Assembly: GCA_022497145.1 (NCBI GenBank)
Contig: MU385859.1
Location: 248,001-312,000 of the forward strand
Length of the DNA stretch: 64,000 nt
Reading direction: 5' to 3'
Source of the DNA: Rostrohypoxylon terebratum
Lineage: Eukaryota; Ascomycota; Sordariomycetes; Xylariales; Hypoxylaceae
In this document: piece by piece, positions 1 to 13,569 of the stretch
How positions within the stretch are numbered: the first letter of the stretch is position 1
Layout: every line of letters starts with the position of its first letter
The notes under the pieces: model-generated
The model's input: the letters and a program-made list of their open reading frames with translations, nothing else
Database searches by the model: none
Told to the model about the DNA's origin: nothing
Position numbers and translations under genes: made by a program

Positions 1-3000
1 AGTAAGTATATCATTCCAATTCTGGCACATTATCTCCACGCTGGAATATCTCGCTACCGTCGGGCCGTCCCTGTCGTGGTGATAGAGCCATCGAGTGTCG
101 TCGAAGCGAGCTTGATGTTCTCACCGCTAAATGCCGCAGAGCATTTTGCTATTACTTGCCTACTGTGTGAAATGTTCTCGAAGAGCGGCGACCGGGAAGA
201 ATCCCACCGATGATGTATCTACGATACATACCATGACCTTCTCCATCAGTGCGCATGATAAGTCCCAATATGATGTTATCGCAAGGACGGAAAGGTGCCC
301 CTGAAAAGATGACTAACGCTAGACATCAGCGGCTATCTCCCGTAGTGAAGATCTTAACAAGTTCTTATGATCGCTAGGTGGCCATTACGGGTTTACGTAC
401 ATAGTACATGCATACGTTGTGGGAAGCATGTAACTAACTACATATCAGTTCTATGACTTTTCAATGTGTCCGGATGGAGGTTCAAGCTATTATCCATTAG
501 CACTCTCAAAAACGAAGAATCCAAACAGGTAGTGCACGTACCGTACAGCGACGTATTTATCAGCGCATATCATTCGATAAAACCGCGTCGATAGTATGCA
601 ATGCCTGGCAGCTGTCGCCCTTGCTGGAAACCCGGTTGTCGGTCTGCCAGGCCCATTCTGTCAAACCAGGATCGCCCCCGTCAGCACGGCTCCCGGATCG
701 CCATCCGCGCCCATTCTAACCCCATTCTTGCTGCTACGTATTAATGGCAGTAACAGACCCAGGTGCAACCTTGCGTGAACCCAGAACCGGTGAGCGCCCT
801 GGTCTGAAGACCCCTTGTCTGCCAATGCCACCCCTGATAACCCTTCCACTGGGTCAACCGACGCTCTGGGACGCAGAAATGCCCGAGGAAAAGAAGCACG
901 GTTGTCCGAGAGCTTTAATCGTGCGTCGATTCGTCTGCTCTTCTATATAACACAGTTCACAATCTAGTCACACCGGGCGGGATATCTCAGTAAACTCGCT
1001 CGGTTATCGACGAACCTTTCTCCATAGCACCATCTGAACTAGTTTGCACGTGTGTTTGCCCTGGGACTTCGCCCTCGTCGACACAAGACCCTTGTCCGCG
1101 CAAATGACTTGAGACAGCGCCTAGACCACTTGCGTCAAACTTCCGAACCAGCGAATTTGCCAATTTTCTCGAGCCAACCCATGTCTTCCGTTGCACTCCC
1201 CATAATTTCTATTCACCTACCGTTGACGTGCATACAAACCTAGTCGCGCAACCAGCCACAACGAATAAATCGGTGAGGCGGACGTGTCTGCGCAGTCTGG
1301 CAGTATGGCTTCGACAGACCAATATTATAACACGTTACGAAACCGATATCGCTGCACACCATTTAATACGCGTTAAAACAATGTTTTGTCTGGTATATGG
1401 ACGATGGTAAGCGGTGTACGTATATGCTCTTGGCACTTGTGAGAGCATTACGCCCAATAGACTGATTATCGTATGAAACAGTTAATATATTTGATAAAAT
1501 TCTACCAATAATAAGACGGAAAGAGTTCACGCTTAAATCCTTCACCAAATACTTGCCTACCTACTGAACCTACCCATACTCATCGATCAAATAGGTCACC
1601 AAGTATTATAAGGATAAGCAAAGAGAAGACGGACTGCGTCCACGTTAGAAAAAAAAACACCAACAGCTGCTGCGTCTACATGGAAAGTAAAGTGACTGTC
1701 TAACTAAAGAGAATTCACCGCTTTAATTGAATGCATTAGCGCTTCGAGATCGTGATCGCTGCTCTTAAGCCTTCACCGCACCGACCTTATGTGACTACTG
1801 AGTTTGTCCTTACCGCAAGACAACTAGCGGCGGGAAGGTCCCGATGCAAGCAAGAATACTATCGAAATCATCACCTGCTCACAATGAAGATACAAATCTT
1901 CAGGTGAATTAGAATGATCGTATACCTAACAAATGAGCACCTAATACCTATGTTAAATGAACGGGCTCGTATACACCCCTTTTTCAGGGGCTGCTGGAAA
2001 GTCTATGCCTCTATACACCACAAACCCCTCTTGTTTGCCTTGAAATTTTGAAGTAGATGAGCATATTTGCCATGATATGAATATTAGGCGTGGCAACAGC
2101 GGCATTGCTAACATGAGAAACTTGGCCAATCCTCGTCCCTCATGATGACAGCAATATATTAGGTGCGTACCTATGTCATCGTTTCTCTGTTTCGTTGGCC
2201 CCCAACATAGAATCTCAAGACCCATATAGAAGGCGCCAAGCAAGTTGCAGGATGTGTGAATGGTCCATGGAATTCTGCTACCTAGTTTTGATGACAACAG
2301 GATAGTACCTACTCGAGAAGACACGCGGTTGTATAGCATTGTTTGGGTACTTATTAACTAACACGCTGCACTTTAGCTAACGCCTTTCTGCCTAAGGTTG
2401 ATGATGTCCACGGCTAGTAGACATACTATTCATTACCTGCCTCGCAATCATGTAAAACCTGCATTAAGGCTGCATGGAGGCTGCAGCAAGAGTCCTAGAG
2501 ATCGGGGTAGTATACATATTGTCATCCTAATGATTACCTTCGGGATACAACTCGACAAGTTCCCGTTCAGCTGACAGGTATCAAGCGTTGTAACGCAAAC
2601 TTCTTGTGGACTGATAAATCAACTCTGTATATGTTAACACAGGGTCTTCTAATAATAAGACTCTTTCCGTGTTTGACGGGGCAAAAATCCTTGAGGGTAC
2701 AACACGGCAAGAGTTGTGGGTTGTCGTATGTTTTGTGTCTGGGAGGTTATTATCAAGACTCTTATGATGGCATCTGGGTGAACTTGGGTACTCATTAGTA
2801 CATATAATATCGCTAGAATTAAGAAGTATCTGTCAGCGTATCTTCTGGGGGTCCGATGGAGTACCTTAAGATGTGAGGAATAAGCTAATCTACGCATAGC
2901 CTCCCGATCTTGAACAATCTTGGAATTCTAACCATCGCCTACCCTGCTGGCGGCGATTTAGCATTGACGGCAACGATGTTACGTAGGGCGTGGTACTGCA

Positions 3001-6000
3001 GCACTGAATTGATGCCCAATCGCCATGGGAATGGTTCATGCCCATCGAAGAGCCATGTTTTTTAGAAGCTTGATGAAACGTAATCTACAACATGATATCT
3101 GACAACGATAACGATTAAAAAGAGCCCATCGACGAATGTTCATTGATGCCTTACATATATCAGGAGCTGACTGACGTTAGAGTATTGTTGAGACCTACCT
3201 ATTCGGCATTCAGGGAAGATGACAAGAGGCGATGATAGATTATGTGGATAGTCTTGACGCGAAGGTTTGTTTCATGTGATCGACTAAATAGTGTCGTCAA
3301 CATGTTGCTCAATAGGTACAGGGCTGGCTGACCCTTTCAGGGGCCGAACACGTTTTCTCGGGGCCTGATGCTAGTTCGCGTCGAACCGCCGGGTCATCTC
3401 CCGCCAACTAGTATTCCTAGTGGCGATGTAACTTCAACTTTCGAAGGCACTCATCCAGATCCTTTAAACGAATACTTCTAAGGGAGACAGAAACTAGCTT
3501 GATAAATGTCGTCTCCACTTCATCATCGACATTTAACCTCCACGGGGCCTTGTACTACGAGCTTAGTTGATGCGCTAGGAAGTCAAAGCGTCGCTTTAGA
3601 TTCATCAAGAGGTTCATTAAGAAAACTCTGAGGGATGTAAATCTACGCGAATAGGAGTGGCAGGGGTTCATTATTGCATGGTTGCTACTCGATCTATGTG
3701 GGTGACCTGCAATGGCTTGCTTCGGGATCGATAGACAAGTCTATGTTGATATGTATGTCTCGCCAATTTTGTGACATCTATTGTGTTACGATGTAAGATT
3801 TTGGCTTCATGTACTATTAATATTAATCCAAAGTCTGGCCCTACAATAGGCATTAGGTTTCCAACAAATTAGAAGCCGCTCTCAAAGCCCCTATTATATG
3901 TCTACGTCACTCTTTTCTCAGTTTACAGCAAATGTCAGGTTATAAATGTAATTAATTTATTTCAATGTAACGATCAAAGTGAAAATTTTATCGAGGCGTA
4001 CCTCACTCTACGCCAGGGGACGTCTGCGGAAGCCCTGGTCTAGTAGAGACCAGCTATTAAGTTGATAGCGTGAAGCGGTTCACTGGGCTAGCGTGTTGCA
4101 CCAAGATATAATAATAGAGCTTTTGCAGGTATTATCACCTACCTAAGCAGGTAGGTTAATCTCCCCAGTTTAGGTCACGGATGAAGGTACATTATCTTGG
4201 CTTCAAGACAGACGACCTGTCATAATTTTTTTTTGGATGCCGTCATAACCTCGTCACTGAATATCTCTTTGGAGAGCTGTAAAGATTTCCAAACTTGGGG
4301 TCGTATTCGTAAGCAATTTGTTGAGGAGGTAGATCCAATATTTGCATTGGATACTACTTGAGTCCCAGGGGTTTGTAAATTTTCTCCTGCATGAATTTGG
4401 CGTCGCGGAATCATATTTTACTTCCCTCTTCTCGACAGTCCTTGTAATCTTCAAGGTTGCCATCTGGAAAAATGAGAACATCTTGCAAGCGTCAGGACGC
4501 GCTTGAATGATCTATATACTTGCTGTCGGGACACGGTTAGTTGCTTCCCTCGAAAAAACAATACACTTAGTCTAAGGGACTTCTTACCTACTAACTGGCC
4601 ACCTAAGGAAAGCAGCTATCGCGTATATCGTTCTTGAGAATTATTTTGTCTTCTACGAATTATATCGAACCGAATCGACTATCATAATCCGACTTTGATA
4701 TTTCTACACGGACTACCTAGTCTACAAAACATATTTCGAAATGGACGAGCGGAAACTTCGACTAGTCCTCGATCGCACACCAACTACCCCTTCCCTACCT
4801 CGAACGCCGATAGAACTCCCTCTTCGTATTGATTATTTGTCGTAATATGAACATTTCCTCGAGAACAAGATAGTAGAAGGGCGGAAGAGGCGGATAGCCA
4901 GTCTTGTGTGACGAACACACGATAGTTAAACGCGTAACACAAGGTAGATAGATACCTATATTATGTCTCTTACACGCCACGTGGGGGATACACCCTCATC
5001 GTTATAGAAACATCCAGCCATTCTTGGTGTATCCCCTCGAAAGAGATTGGATCGCCATGAGACATATTTCTTTCAGATTCGTTATACTGATGGGAACAAA
5101 ATCATTCCTGTCTTAATTATCTTGTATGATTGCATTCGAGTCGAGTGACTAGGTATAGATCATATTACGCGTGATCAAGAACACATGTGTCTCATAGAAA
5201 CATACACTTGTCCCCAGACACTTCAACATGCTATGATCTTCTATGGTATGTATATGTTGTCTTATTAGCGTGGGAGAAGATAACATGGAACAAAAGGAAG
5301 ACACTGACAGGTCTAATAGGAGTCGACCTAAACTTCCTTTATTTCACATCCAGTACCTGGAGACGCTAACTACCTAGTATGTAGGGCGATGCAACACAAC
5401 CATCCAGACTGGCGATGTTCTGGTTCGGTATAACAAGCGGCATCGCGTTATCGGTATAGACCCTTGGCTTCAACGAGCTAAAAGTACGTACATTTAATGT
5501 TGTATTGAACTAGGTCAGTGACAGGTCTAAGAGGTTTAGGTTAGAGGAGGCGATCTAGATTAGTTTCATAACCGGTCCCAAACTATCGCATCTTTCCCAT
5601 GCCAGAAGTCTTGGCAAGCAGACCTCCTTTAACGCTGACATAGCATCGAGATAAATATCAACATCCTGTTAGCTCTTTGAAGCAATCTTTAGGCAATATC
5701 ATTCTTCGACATTCAGGAGATCAAAGTATCCTATCTTATGATTCGATATCAGGTACCCCATTACCTAACTTCTTAAGATAAATGACAGCAATATCTTCGA
5801 TATTATGTCTTATCGGCTTGACAGAAAATGGAACTAAATTGCTTAAGCTCTCAGGCTTTGAATGATGGCGAAGTAGTATTAGACAAGGAGGCTCTTCAAC
5901 CAAGACTCACACGACTAGTTGCTTGAATTTGGTCATCTGTCACTCCACGAAGAAGTTAGATACGGCTATCTTGTATCTGATGAAAACTCGATATATTTTT

Positions 6001-9000
6001 TGTGAAGTAGTGAACGACAGTATCTCTTTTTCAATCAACCTTGGAACACAACACCTAGACGATTGAGATCAAGTAGAGAAAAATTATTGCCGACAATCTA
6101 CTGATTTATCCATCAAATTGCGGGCAGGTTTCCTTACCTATCTTGAAGTAATACCTCTCGTATGTAGATGATGTTGTTGGCGATTCCTCAGGGGGGTTTG
6201 CTTACGTAACACATACCCCTTATATAACATTTGACATCAAACCCCTTATACTGATTTCTTGAATTTGTTGTAGGACTAGCAGAGATGTTTGTGGCTCATC
6301 AGCGAATGTTATAGTATAAGGCTCTTTGAATTGAGGGGGGCTTGCCCTACTTTACTGCAGCTAGATATCCTCTGTTCGGATATGTCGTATCCGAGGTCTA
6401 TGAAGAACTATGTTGATGGTTGTCCCGTGTTAGGTTATAGACGTTTGACACAGGAATCAAGACCCTCGAGGTAGTTAGTTGAGAGGCAGCTATGTGGTGA
6501 GAATCCTAGTATGCACTGGGTAAAAAATTGGAGATGCTAAGACCAAGAACATTAGGTAGGTACCTACCTACCTAGTCAATACCACAACGCCCTAGAACAC
6601 GCATCAAGATATCCTATCTGTGAAACCACAGGATCCAGTAAGGAGCCGTAAGCCCCCATATGATGGCTGTCATAGGTATGTATAACAACTAATCGACTCC
6701 TACGATGAGTGTTGAGCTCAGGTAGGACAGAGCTACTCTATGTAGGTAGGTGTAACCCGAAATTACCGGAGATTATATGACACGTAACTCGCCCAGAAAA
6801 CAAAAACTTATTTGTCCTCTTAGCTCGCCCCTGCTGTCGGCGCAGGGACCTAGGTCAGCAAATCTTCGGAAAATGCATGAAGAGAGCCGATGGAAGAGAT
6901 ATTAGGATGGATAGTCTTAGACACGACATTTATGACGAGTATGTTGTACGAATGCCTAGGAGTTGCCTTGACCAAAGGATACATAATTCTCTAGGAAAGG
7001 GACTCTCAGCGAGGAATCGAGACAATAGTGAGCTTCTCTACGTGGAAACGTTCAGGTACCCGCCTTCCAGATAACTCGGAATCAAGGCTGCCGATTCGTT
7101 GAGCGCCTATCTATTGGTTTTATGATAAGTCCGGGCGATCGTTTTCTGTAAGCCACCAGCGGAATTAATCGGGAAAAAGTAAAAGGATACTCTGTAGGTA
7201 GAGTGAAGAGGGGGTGGCTGCCTCAACAAACACGAAGTCTGGGCTACCGCCACATACCTGGGTACCTACTTGATTGCATGGTATGCGGAATACACGAGCA
7301 ACAGAAATAGGTCAACCTAGTGATCTATGGTCTTCCATGGAAGGTATTGTACGAAGCTGACATATTGCTGGTGTAGAGGGTCGAATTTCCAGCTGCTTCC
7401 TAAGTTTCTCAACAGTGCCCAGAACGCCATGACTGAAGAGGCATAAATATAGGAACACTGGACGTGGTGGGTGCAATTCAAGTAGAAGAAAATGACCATC
7501 ATACTACGGGCATCTCCTATTGTAAATATGGCAATGACACCATAAGATTCGGAAGTTTCATCTGATTGCTGCTCGGCCTAGGACCGTGACCAACCCCTTC
7601 AGCTTAAAATCCTCATCCCTAAAACTAAATGAGACGGACTCGTAAACATTCGAGACCCTATCATATGGGTCTCTAGGCTAGAAGATACGGCCAAGCTGAT
7701 CATCGCGTGTTACACTCAGAATCTCACTGTTGCATCGAAGCACCGCTGCCGCCTGTATACGTCTGGGATAACGTATGCTAGCGCCATAGTTACTCAAGTA
7801 CTGGTTACAAAAACTTCCAAGGTTAAGTCCGGTACTTACTAGGTAAATAGTTATGAGAGATAATATCGAGCTTAGTTATCTATACATAGCTTGTCTCTGA
7901 TAGTTTCAAGGAGACAATCCATGATCATTACTTATTAAGTCACAAAGTAGGGGTATTTGTTAGAATGTATTCCCTTTCAATGAAAGTAAATCTTCCATAT
8001 CGTAATAACACTTGCCTAATATCGACCCATACGGTTCTACCCAAGTATGATTGCTACCTAGTAGGTAGCAGGAGTATGCAGTTAGGCTAAGTAAATAGCA
8101 GTTGCAATGCAGATAATCACCTAGGCTGTTGAAAAGGGATTTTTGTAGCGGTAAATGAAGTTTATGATTACTACAGGCTGTCATACACTGGGAAAGTAGT
8201 AATTTTTAGGGGCAGAAGTGGGAGCCCTCCCACTGGAGCATTGCCACTTATTTTTCAGAGTGCTAAGATGCAGTCACTTATACCTCCCTAGGTAGCTACC
8301 TGTAGAACCACTGAAGAGACCATTTATAGCGCCTTGTTTACCTGAAAAAAAAATCACCACGCATTGACATCGAAGGGTTGTGTAACAAGAACAGCCCTAC
8401 AAGTGCCTTTCCTACAGGGAACGGCCTTTGCTTTTGACCTCCATACAAAGTCAAAAAACCATTCCACTACTATTAGGTTAAAAGGTACCTTTGGCAGGGA
8501 GACATTAGAATAGGTTGTGTATAAGCCAATATAATCAAAACAGCACATAATTATAGGTAAGTATCATAACTACCAATTGCGCGGAAAGGGGGTAATTATG
8601 GGTATGATATAGGTATACTGTCTTGTTTTTGACTATAATCTGGTCACTGGATTGATCATAGGCACAACTCCGTTGGGCAAATCTCGAGCTTAGCTAATCT
8701 ACTATCAGCAATCCAACTTCCGCACGATTCAAACTAATATCTAGATTCTAGGTGCATGATATTAGTATTTCCATAAATTTCGCCATAGCCTTACGTAAAC
8801 AAGCTGAGCCCCATCGCCCTAAAACCTACCTACTAGGTAATTAACCTAAAACGTAGTTGGGTTAAAATGTGGATAGATGAAAAGGTTAAAGGGGGGAAAA
8901 AATGTGAAACGTACAACACCAGGGATTCGCTGGTCGTCACCGACCCAACTACTAGTCCGGCGGTATCTAGCTTGTCTAAGGGGAGAGCAGACGGGATCCC

Positions 9001-10888
9001 GAATTTTCTAGATCCTATGGCCGTACGTGAAAATCCAAAGAGTTATGTTCACTTAATATAGTTAAGACTTGTGAGCCTCACCCTTCAGTGGAGTCTTTGG
9101 GTTAATATTTTGGCGTCCATAATATTGATCATTTCCTGCTTAATATCGACTCTTTGGGTATCCAGACAGAGAGAAATTCAAAACCACCGTCGTTAACGAA
9201 ACATAGATTATTGGACTTTTCTAGAGTGGTGATAATCCATCGACAACTCGCTCTGAGTGCTAGGAATCATTTTTTAATAAGCATCAACGTTGCTATGCCC
9301 ATGTTCATAAGGGGTACACATTGCGTCTCCTGGACTAGCTTAGGCATCAATTCTCCTAGACCTAGCACCCATACCATGTCCATTAAGTTGGGCTTACAGA
9401 CTTTTCCCGAATCGATACGATTAGAGCACATCGTCGTTTGAAAGGACCAAATTCTAAGAAATATGTGTAGAAATATAGATTAGAGACAGACGAGTAATGC
9501 ATACGAATCTACAGGCTGAGCCCCATGTACCTGGCAATACCGGTGAGGTGGTCTTGTGCTAGCAGTCATCCTAGCGATGAATTGGGCGTGCAGGAACCCA
9601 GGTCCCAGGAAGGTTTGGGAATAAGCCCATATGTAAGTCGATTGACGGCACAGACAAGGTGCTTCACGTATTTAATCATGTGCTGGCCCAAGGCCTGTTG
9701 AGCTGGGGTTTGCCGGAGATAAGATCGCACTGCAATTTGGCAAAGGTGGAGGTTTAGGAGGTTTAGGAGGCTTAGAGAAGAGCAAAGCACTAACTAGTAC
9801 CTACAATTCAGCTTCGCTGGATAGGACTATTGCATATTGCTAGGCAATTTCAACAAATGCTCGTCGCTGAAGATGGTAACCCAGGTCCGAGGATGAGTAA
9901 CGTAATATGGATATCCTGCAGCCAGGTAGGTTAAGGTACCATCCGGATCGATGGCTTGACATAGCCCCCTGAGGTCTTAGCGATTACTGCCACCTACGCC
10001 ATCCTGGCCATCTTACACGGAAGCAGTCATGTGCGTCCTCGCATACTGAGTTTCCTGATCAGGTATATGTTACGAGAATTATCGATGAAAAACAAACGTT
10101 GCGTTCAGGTTCGTCAATTTGTCCCTGCTCCGGCAATCTGTATTCGAAACAAGTCTTGATTTGACCTCAAATCGAAGCATCAGGTATCGAGGCAAGCTTG
10201 GTGTCGTCCGAGCGGTGTTCTGGTGATATCTATGGTGAGCTCCTGAGAATATCCACCAGATGCACTCGGAGCGAAGTGTTTGTTGAAGGGAGCAATCCGA
10301 GAGCGAAATCATCTTGATTATCTTAGCAATGCCCCAAGCAACCCGAGTGCCGAGGAACCTTACCTAAGAACTCTGTTATCAGGCACAATGATATAACCAT
10401 GTGATTACATAAGCTTATATAAGATCTCCAGAACTGCATATGTGTTAATCCAGTACTTTACCTAATGATGTTACTAAGCCAAACCACGCGGCCAACGGTG
10501 CCTTGCATACAGCGCGGGGCAGATCAAGCTGAAGCTATTACGTAGACCTAAGGTCCTAGGTTAAGCTTTCACCAACCATATTTTTAAGCCAGGCGATTCG
10601 ATAATCCCATGCGAGACCTCTAGAACTCAAACCCTCTAGAACTCTTTGACTGAAAAACCTTCCGACTTCTTGAAGCCGGTTCAGGGAATTGCCATTAGCA
10701 TCACACTTAAAATAATTTGCCCACTATGGCTAACAATCCTTATGAAGGTAAACTATGACAGCTTGTGGTTGCCGTATCCGCATACTTGCAAAACGTAGGC
10801 TATCATGAAATACTGACATGAATGGTCTTACACAGTCGAGCACAACATCAAAGCGCCAGCGCGCCCTCCTCACAAACGACGGCCGGAT
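1..10888. other. 10.9 kb without a recognisable gene
   Basis: No reading frame longer than 128 codons occurs on either strand. None of the short translations shows a domain, a signal peptide or exon-like continuity at splice signals. The sequence is rich in TA steps and in short GGTAGG/CCTACC runs, for example the palindromes at 4137-4156 and 6553-6575. It has few long homopolymers. A 9-bp imperfect tandem (GGTTTAGGA) lies near 9750-9775. I see no transposase, reverse transcriptase, rRNA or tRNA. It could be an old, mutation-degraded repeat block or simply long intergenic DNA. Confidence 0.6.
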
Positions 10889-11404
10889 ATGTCGAGCTTC
10901 ATATCACAGCTGCACCAAATCTCTCCAGATTCCCCAGCCTCTCATGCACACGTGGGTCCGACACCCGTCGATGTAGCGGGGCTCTTCCACCTCGTGCACG
11001 ACCAGTTGGCGACGTTATTCCAAGACGCTCCAACGGAAGAGAACCGATCCGTTCTCGTCCGTATGATGTCGGAGCTGCAGAGCGACATCGAGGCACCGCC
11101 GGATCATATTCCTGGAGTGCGCCAGGAGTACCTCGACAACCTAGACCGCGTACCGAAGAAGAAATTGAAGCAGGATGACAGCTGTCCTATCTGCGCCGAG
11201 AATTACTTGGACGACCCATACCCGCTAGTTGTCGAGCTGCCCTGTAACGGGCACCACCAGTTTGATCTAGAGTGTGTTGGCCCGTGGCTGCAGAGCAAAG
11301 GCACATGCCCTATGTGTAGGCATGATTTAACCAAGAAGAAGGTCATTGAGATCCCGAAGGATGACGAGGAAGAGGAAGACGATGTTGATGGGTTGTACGG
11401 TTAA
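10889..11404 (+). CDS. RING-finger protein, putative E3 ubiquitin ligase (171 aa)
   Basis: A single-exon gene. The C-terminal half (about residues 95-145) carries a RING-H2-like finger: CPIC, then LPCNGHHQFDLEC, then CPMC. In this finger the usual fifth-ligand His before the sixth ligand is replaced by Asp (FDLEC). Asp is a known zinc ligand in some RINGs such as Rbx1. The N-terminal half is helical with no domain I recognise, and the tail is acidic (DDEEEEDD). The expected role is E2 recruitment for ubiquitination; substrates are unknown. The ATG at 10889 is the first in the domain frame with a reasonable context. The frame stays open upstream, so an extra 5' exon is possible. The family call is firm and the exact start less so. 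Confidence 0.8.
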   Translation: MSSFISQLHQISPDSPASHAHVGPTPVDVAGLFHLVHDQLATLFQDAPTEENRSVLVRMMSELQSDIEAPPDHIPGVRQEYLDNLDRVPKKKLKQDDSCPICAENYLDDPYPLVVELPCNGHHQFDLECVGPWLQSKGTCPMCRHDLTKKKVIEIPKDDEEEEDDVDGLYG

Positions 11405-11652
11405 GGTTCATGGTTGGGAGTTCTACAGAGGGCTAGGTATGGTGTTGGTGATACCCAGGGGAGATGCAATTCACTCATTGTGCCCAAGTGGAGTGGTGCG
11501 TTAGAAGATACGATCGGAATTAACGGCGTTGTAGAGCTCGTGCAATATAATGATAAAGGATTGATCTGGCGCCTCAACTCCCATTCCAAACGCGGATACC
11601 TAGGACCTAGATATGTATGGCTTTAGGAAAACCTGAGGTCTAGCACTGGCAT

Positions 11653-12072
11653 CTAGGACAATTTACTGTTCTTAGGTCCACTACCGCCGCCGCTAGCTTT
11701 CTTCTTCCGTCCACCGTGCGACTTGTCCTCTTCTTTGCCTCTGCCTGCCTCGGCCAAGTCCTTGTCTGCAGGACTCACATCCAGGGGATTTCCATTGCTC
11801 TCTTCTGCACCGGCCTTCTTCTCCGTCTCAGGATCTGTCTTGTGTGGGTTAAAAGCAGCATCTTGCTTGCTAGCAACCTCCTCATCTGTTCCGCTCTGTG
11901 TGTACTCGTGCGATTTAGGCTTGAGGGATTCGCGATCCATGTCGTCTTTGTAAGGAGCGCGCAGCGCTGACGATTGGTGAACCTGTCTCGTAGTAGCTAG
12001 ACGAGCCGTGGTTGATGTTAGGTGAGTAGGCCGAGCTCGTAGAGCTGTGCGCAAAGTTGCGTAGCTCGACAT
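11653..12072 (-). CDS. Small hypothetical protein, probably mitochondrial (139 aa)
   Basis: The first ~40 residues lack acidic residues and are rich in Arg, Ser, Thr and Ala (MSSYATLRTALRARP...), which is typical of a mitochondrial targeting presequence. The rest is hydrophilic and low-complexity: a Lys/Glu/Asp-rich middle and a Gly/Lys/Ser-rich tail (GGRKKKASGGG). There is no catalytic motif and no membrane segment. Proteins with this plan (presequence plus disordered body) are common in filamentous ascomycetes and usually uncharacterised. I cannot name a function. A CRE-like palindrome lies about 150 bp upstream of the start (12223-12230). The gene converges on the RING gene with about 250 bp between stops. 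Confidence 0.65.
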   Translation of the reverse strand: MSSYATLRTALRARPTHLTSTTARLATTRQVHQSSALRAPYKDDMDRESLKPKSHEYTQSGTDEEVASKQDAAFNPHKTDPETEKKAGAEESNGNPLDVSPADKDLAEAGRGKEEDKSHGGRKKKASGGGSGPKNSKLS

Positions 12073-13029
12073 GGTTGTAAGAATTTATTTGATTGGAAGT
12101 TTGGCAGTTTGGCAGTAATCGTAAATTTGAGGGCAAAGGAATAGGCAATTGAGAGATTGCACGTTAATAGATGAATCTATGATTTTCTGTTTGATTTGAA
12201 TGATATAAGCACCTCGTCGTAATGACGTCACTCAAATCGATCAAGCAATACAGATTACAGAAGCACCTGGGCAGGGGTAACAACGGAATGTACCTACACT
12301 TTACCCCCTGAAATAATGTTAGTAAAAGCTTAATCTGATACAGATTTTCGCCGGGGTTCTTAAGTATCGAACAAGGCTTTGAGACGTATTATCAAAACAT
12401 ACGTATTTTTTATATTTTTTACAACTGCAATAAGCCACTGAATTAAGAAAGATAAAACATATAAAAAAAACTATACTTTTTTAGGATGAGTTTTCGCGGG
12501 TTTATTTTATATTGAAACTAGTATAGTACTTTTGTGCCGGGTTGACGATAGGGTCATTTTCAGAAATCTAACTAACATTATTTCAAGGGGGAAAGTGTAG
12601 TAACCGGGGAGCTTTACTCTAATTTGCCCACTTTGGATCCACTTTGGATTCGTAACACTTCGATGTCGTAATCTTCTACCACTTGAGAAGAAATTAAAGT
12701 TTAGAGTTTAGTTCGGACTATTATTTTAACTACATATGCCATATGTACGTCTTCAGTCCTGAGTCTTTTAAGAATTTCAACTCTTCCGGGCTGCCAATTA
12801 GTATCAACTCTTTCAACTCCAAGGTTTGTCTGCTGTCTTCTCGACTTTCCCTCTCAGCAATGCGTGTCTTCAGAGTTGGGTCAACCCCAATCGTATCCAC
12901 CAACATGTCTTCACCAATCCATACATTATATTAACCAAGTATATTCAAGAATTCAAAGTTTCGTTAACCTTCATTGTCGCCATATCCGATATCGTTCGAC
13001 CGATTATCCTCCCCTCCCCCGGATCTCCT
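12073..13029. other. Intergenic, AT-rich
   Basis: The upstream region of the mitochondrial-type gene and the downstream region of the GPI-protein gene. It is AT-rich with T/A runs near 12405-12480, and no coding sequence is supported. The only site I can name is the CRE palindrome at 12223-12230. Confidence 0.6.
12223..12230. promoter_or_regulatory. CRE/ATF-type palindrome TGACGTCA
   Basis: An exact TGACGTCA about 150 bp upstream of the minus-strand start at 12072. This is the consensus of ATF/CREB bZIP factors, which govern stress responses in fungi. The position suits a promoter element. An 8-bp match can also arise by chance, and another copy at 56977-56984 lies downstream of a gene. Confidence 0.35.
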
Positions 13030-13569
13030 CTATACTACCAATGCGGCAACTACAGCAAGACCGGCGGCGACTCTACCATCAGCCGTGAAGACGCCACCAG
13101 CTTGTTGGGACACACTCGTCGTGATGGCAGGAGCCGAAGTTGTGGGTGCATCGTTGCTCGAGTTCTCGGTGGTATGACTCGTCGAACTTGTCGACGTCGC
13201 CTGGCTACTGCCGGTCGTGGACGTGGTATCTGCCGTGCTGGTGGTCGTCCTCGTCTTGGTCGTAGTGTGGCTGGTGGTGGAGGTGAAGCTGTTAGCAGTG
13301 GTGGTATCGTCGCTCCAGCCACTACATATTTCGCCATCAGGACAGCATGCATCCGGAACGCAGTAATAGCCTGCATGGCAGTACTCATCGGTATTGTCGT
13401 TGCAACACACAGCATCAGCGGGCATGCATCCGTTTTCGCATCTCACATAGCCCGTTTCGCAAGTTGCGAGAGAATTTAGGAGGTTTGTCTGGGCTAGACC
13501 AGAGCGCGCCTGTGGCGTTGCGGCCAAGGCGACCGGCGCGACGAGGAGAGCAAGAATTTGGGTACGCAT
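13030..13569 (-). CDS. Secreted Cys-rich, Ser/Thr-rich GPI-anchored protein (179 aa)
   Basis: Residues 1-16 form a signal peptide (MRTQILALLVAPVALA). Residues ~37-84 hold ten cysteines, including two CC pairs, spaced as in a compact disulfide module. Residues ~88-150 are almost all Ser/Thr, a probable O-mannosylated stalk. The C-terminus is a hydrophobic tail (AAGLAVVAALVV) preceded by small residues, as expected for a GPI-attachment signal. This is the usual plan of fungal wall or plasma-membrane proteins. The Cys module resembles those of many uncharacterised extracellular proteins and I cannot assign a ligand. It is an unspliced gene with its own promoter upstream of 13570. Confidence 0.75.
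   Translation of the reverse strand: MRTQILALLVAPVALAATPQARSGLAQTNLLNSLATCETGYVRCENGCMPADAVCCNDNTDEYCHAGYYCVPDACCPDGEICSGWSDDTTTANSFTSTTSHTTTKTRTTTSTADTTSTTGSSQATSTSSTSHTTENSSNDAPTTSAPAITTSVSQQAGGVFTADGRVAAGLAVVAALVV

Noticed and set aside
1953..2339. 128-codon minus-strand ORF, the longest in the first 10.8 kb
   Set aside because: It shows no family motif, credible signal peptide or neighbouring exon, and its composition looks random.
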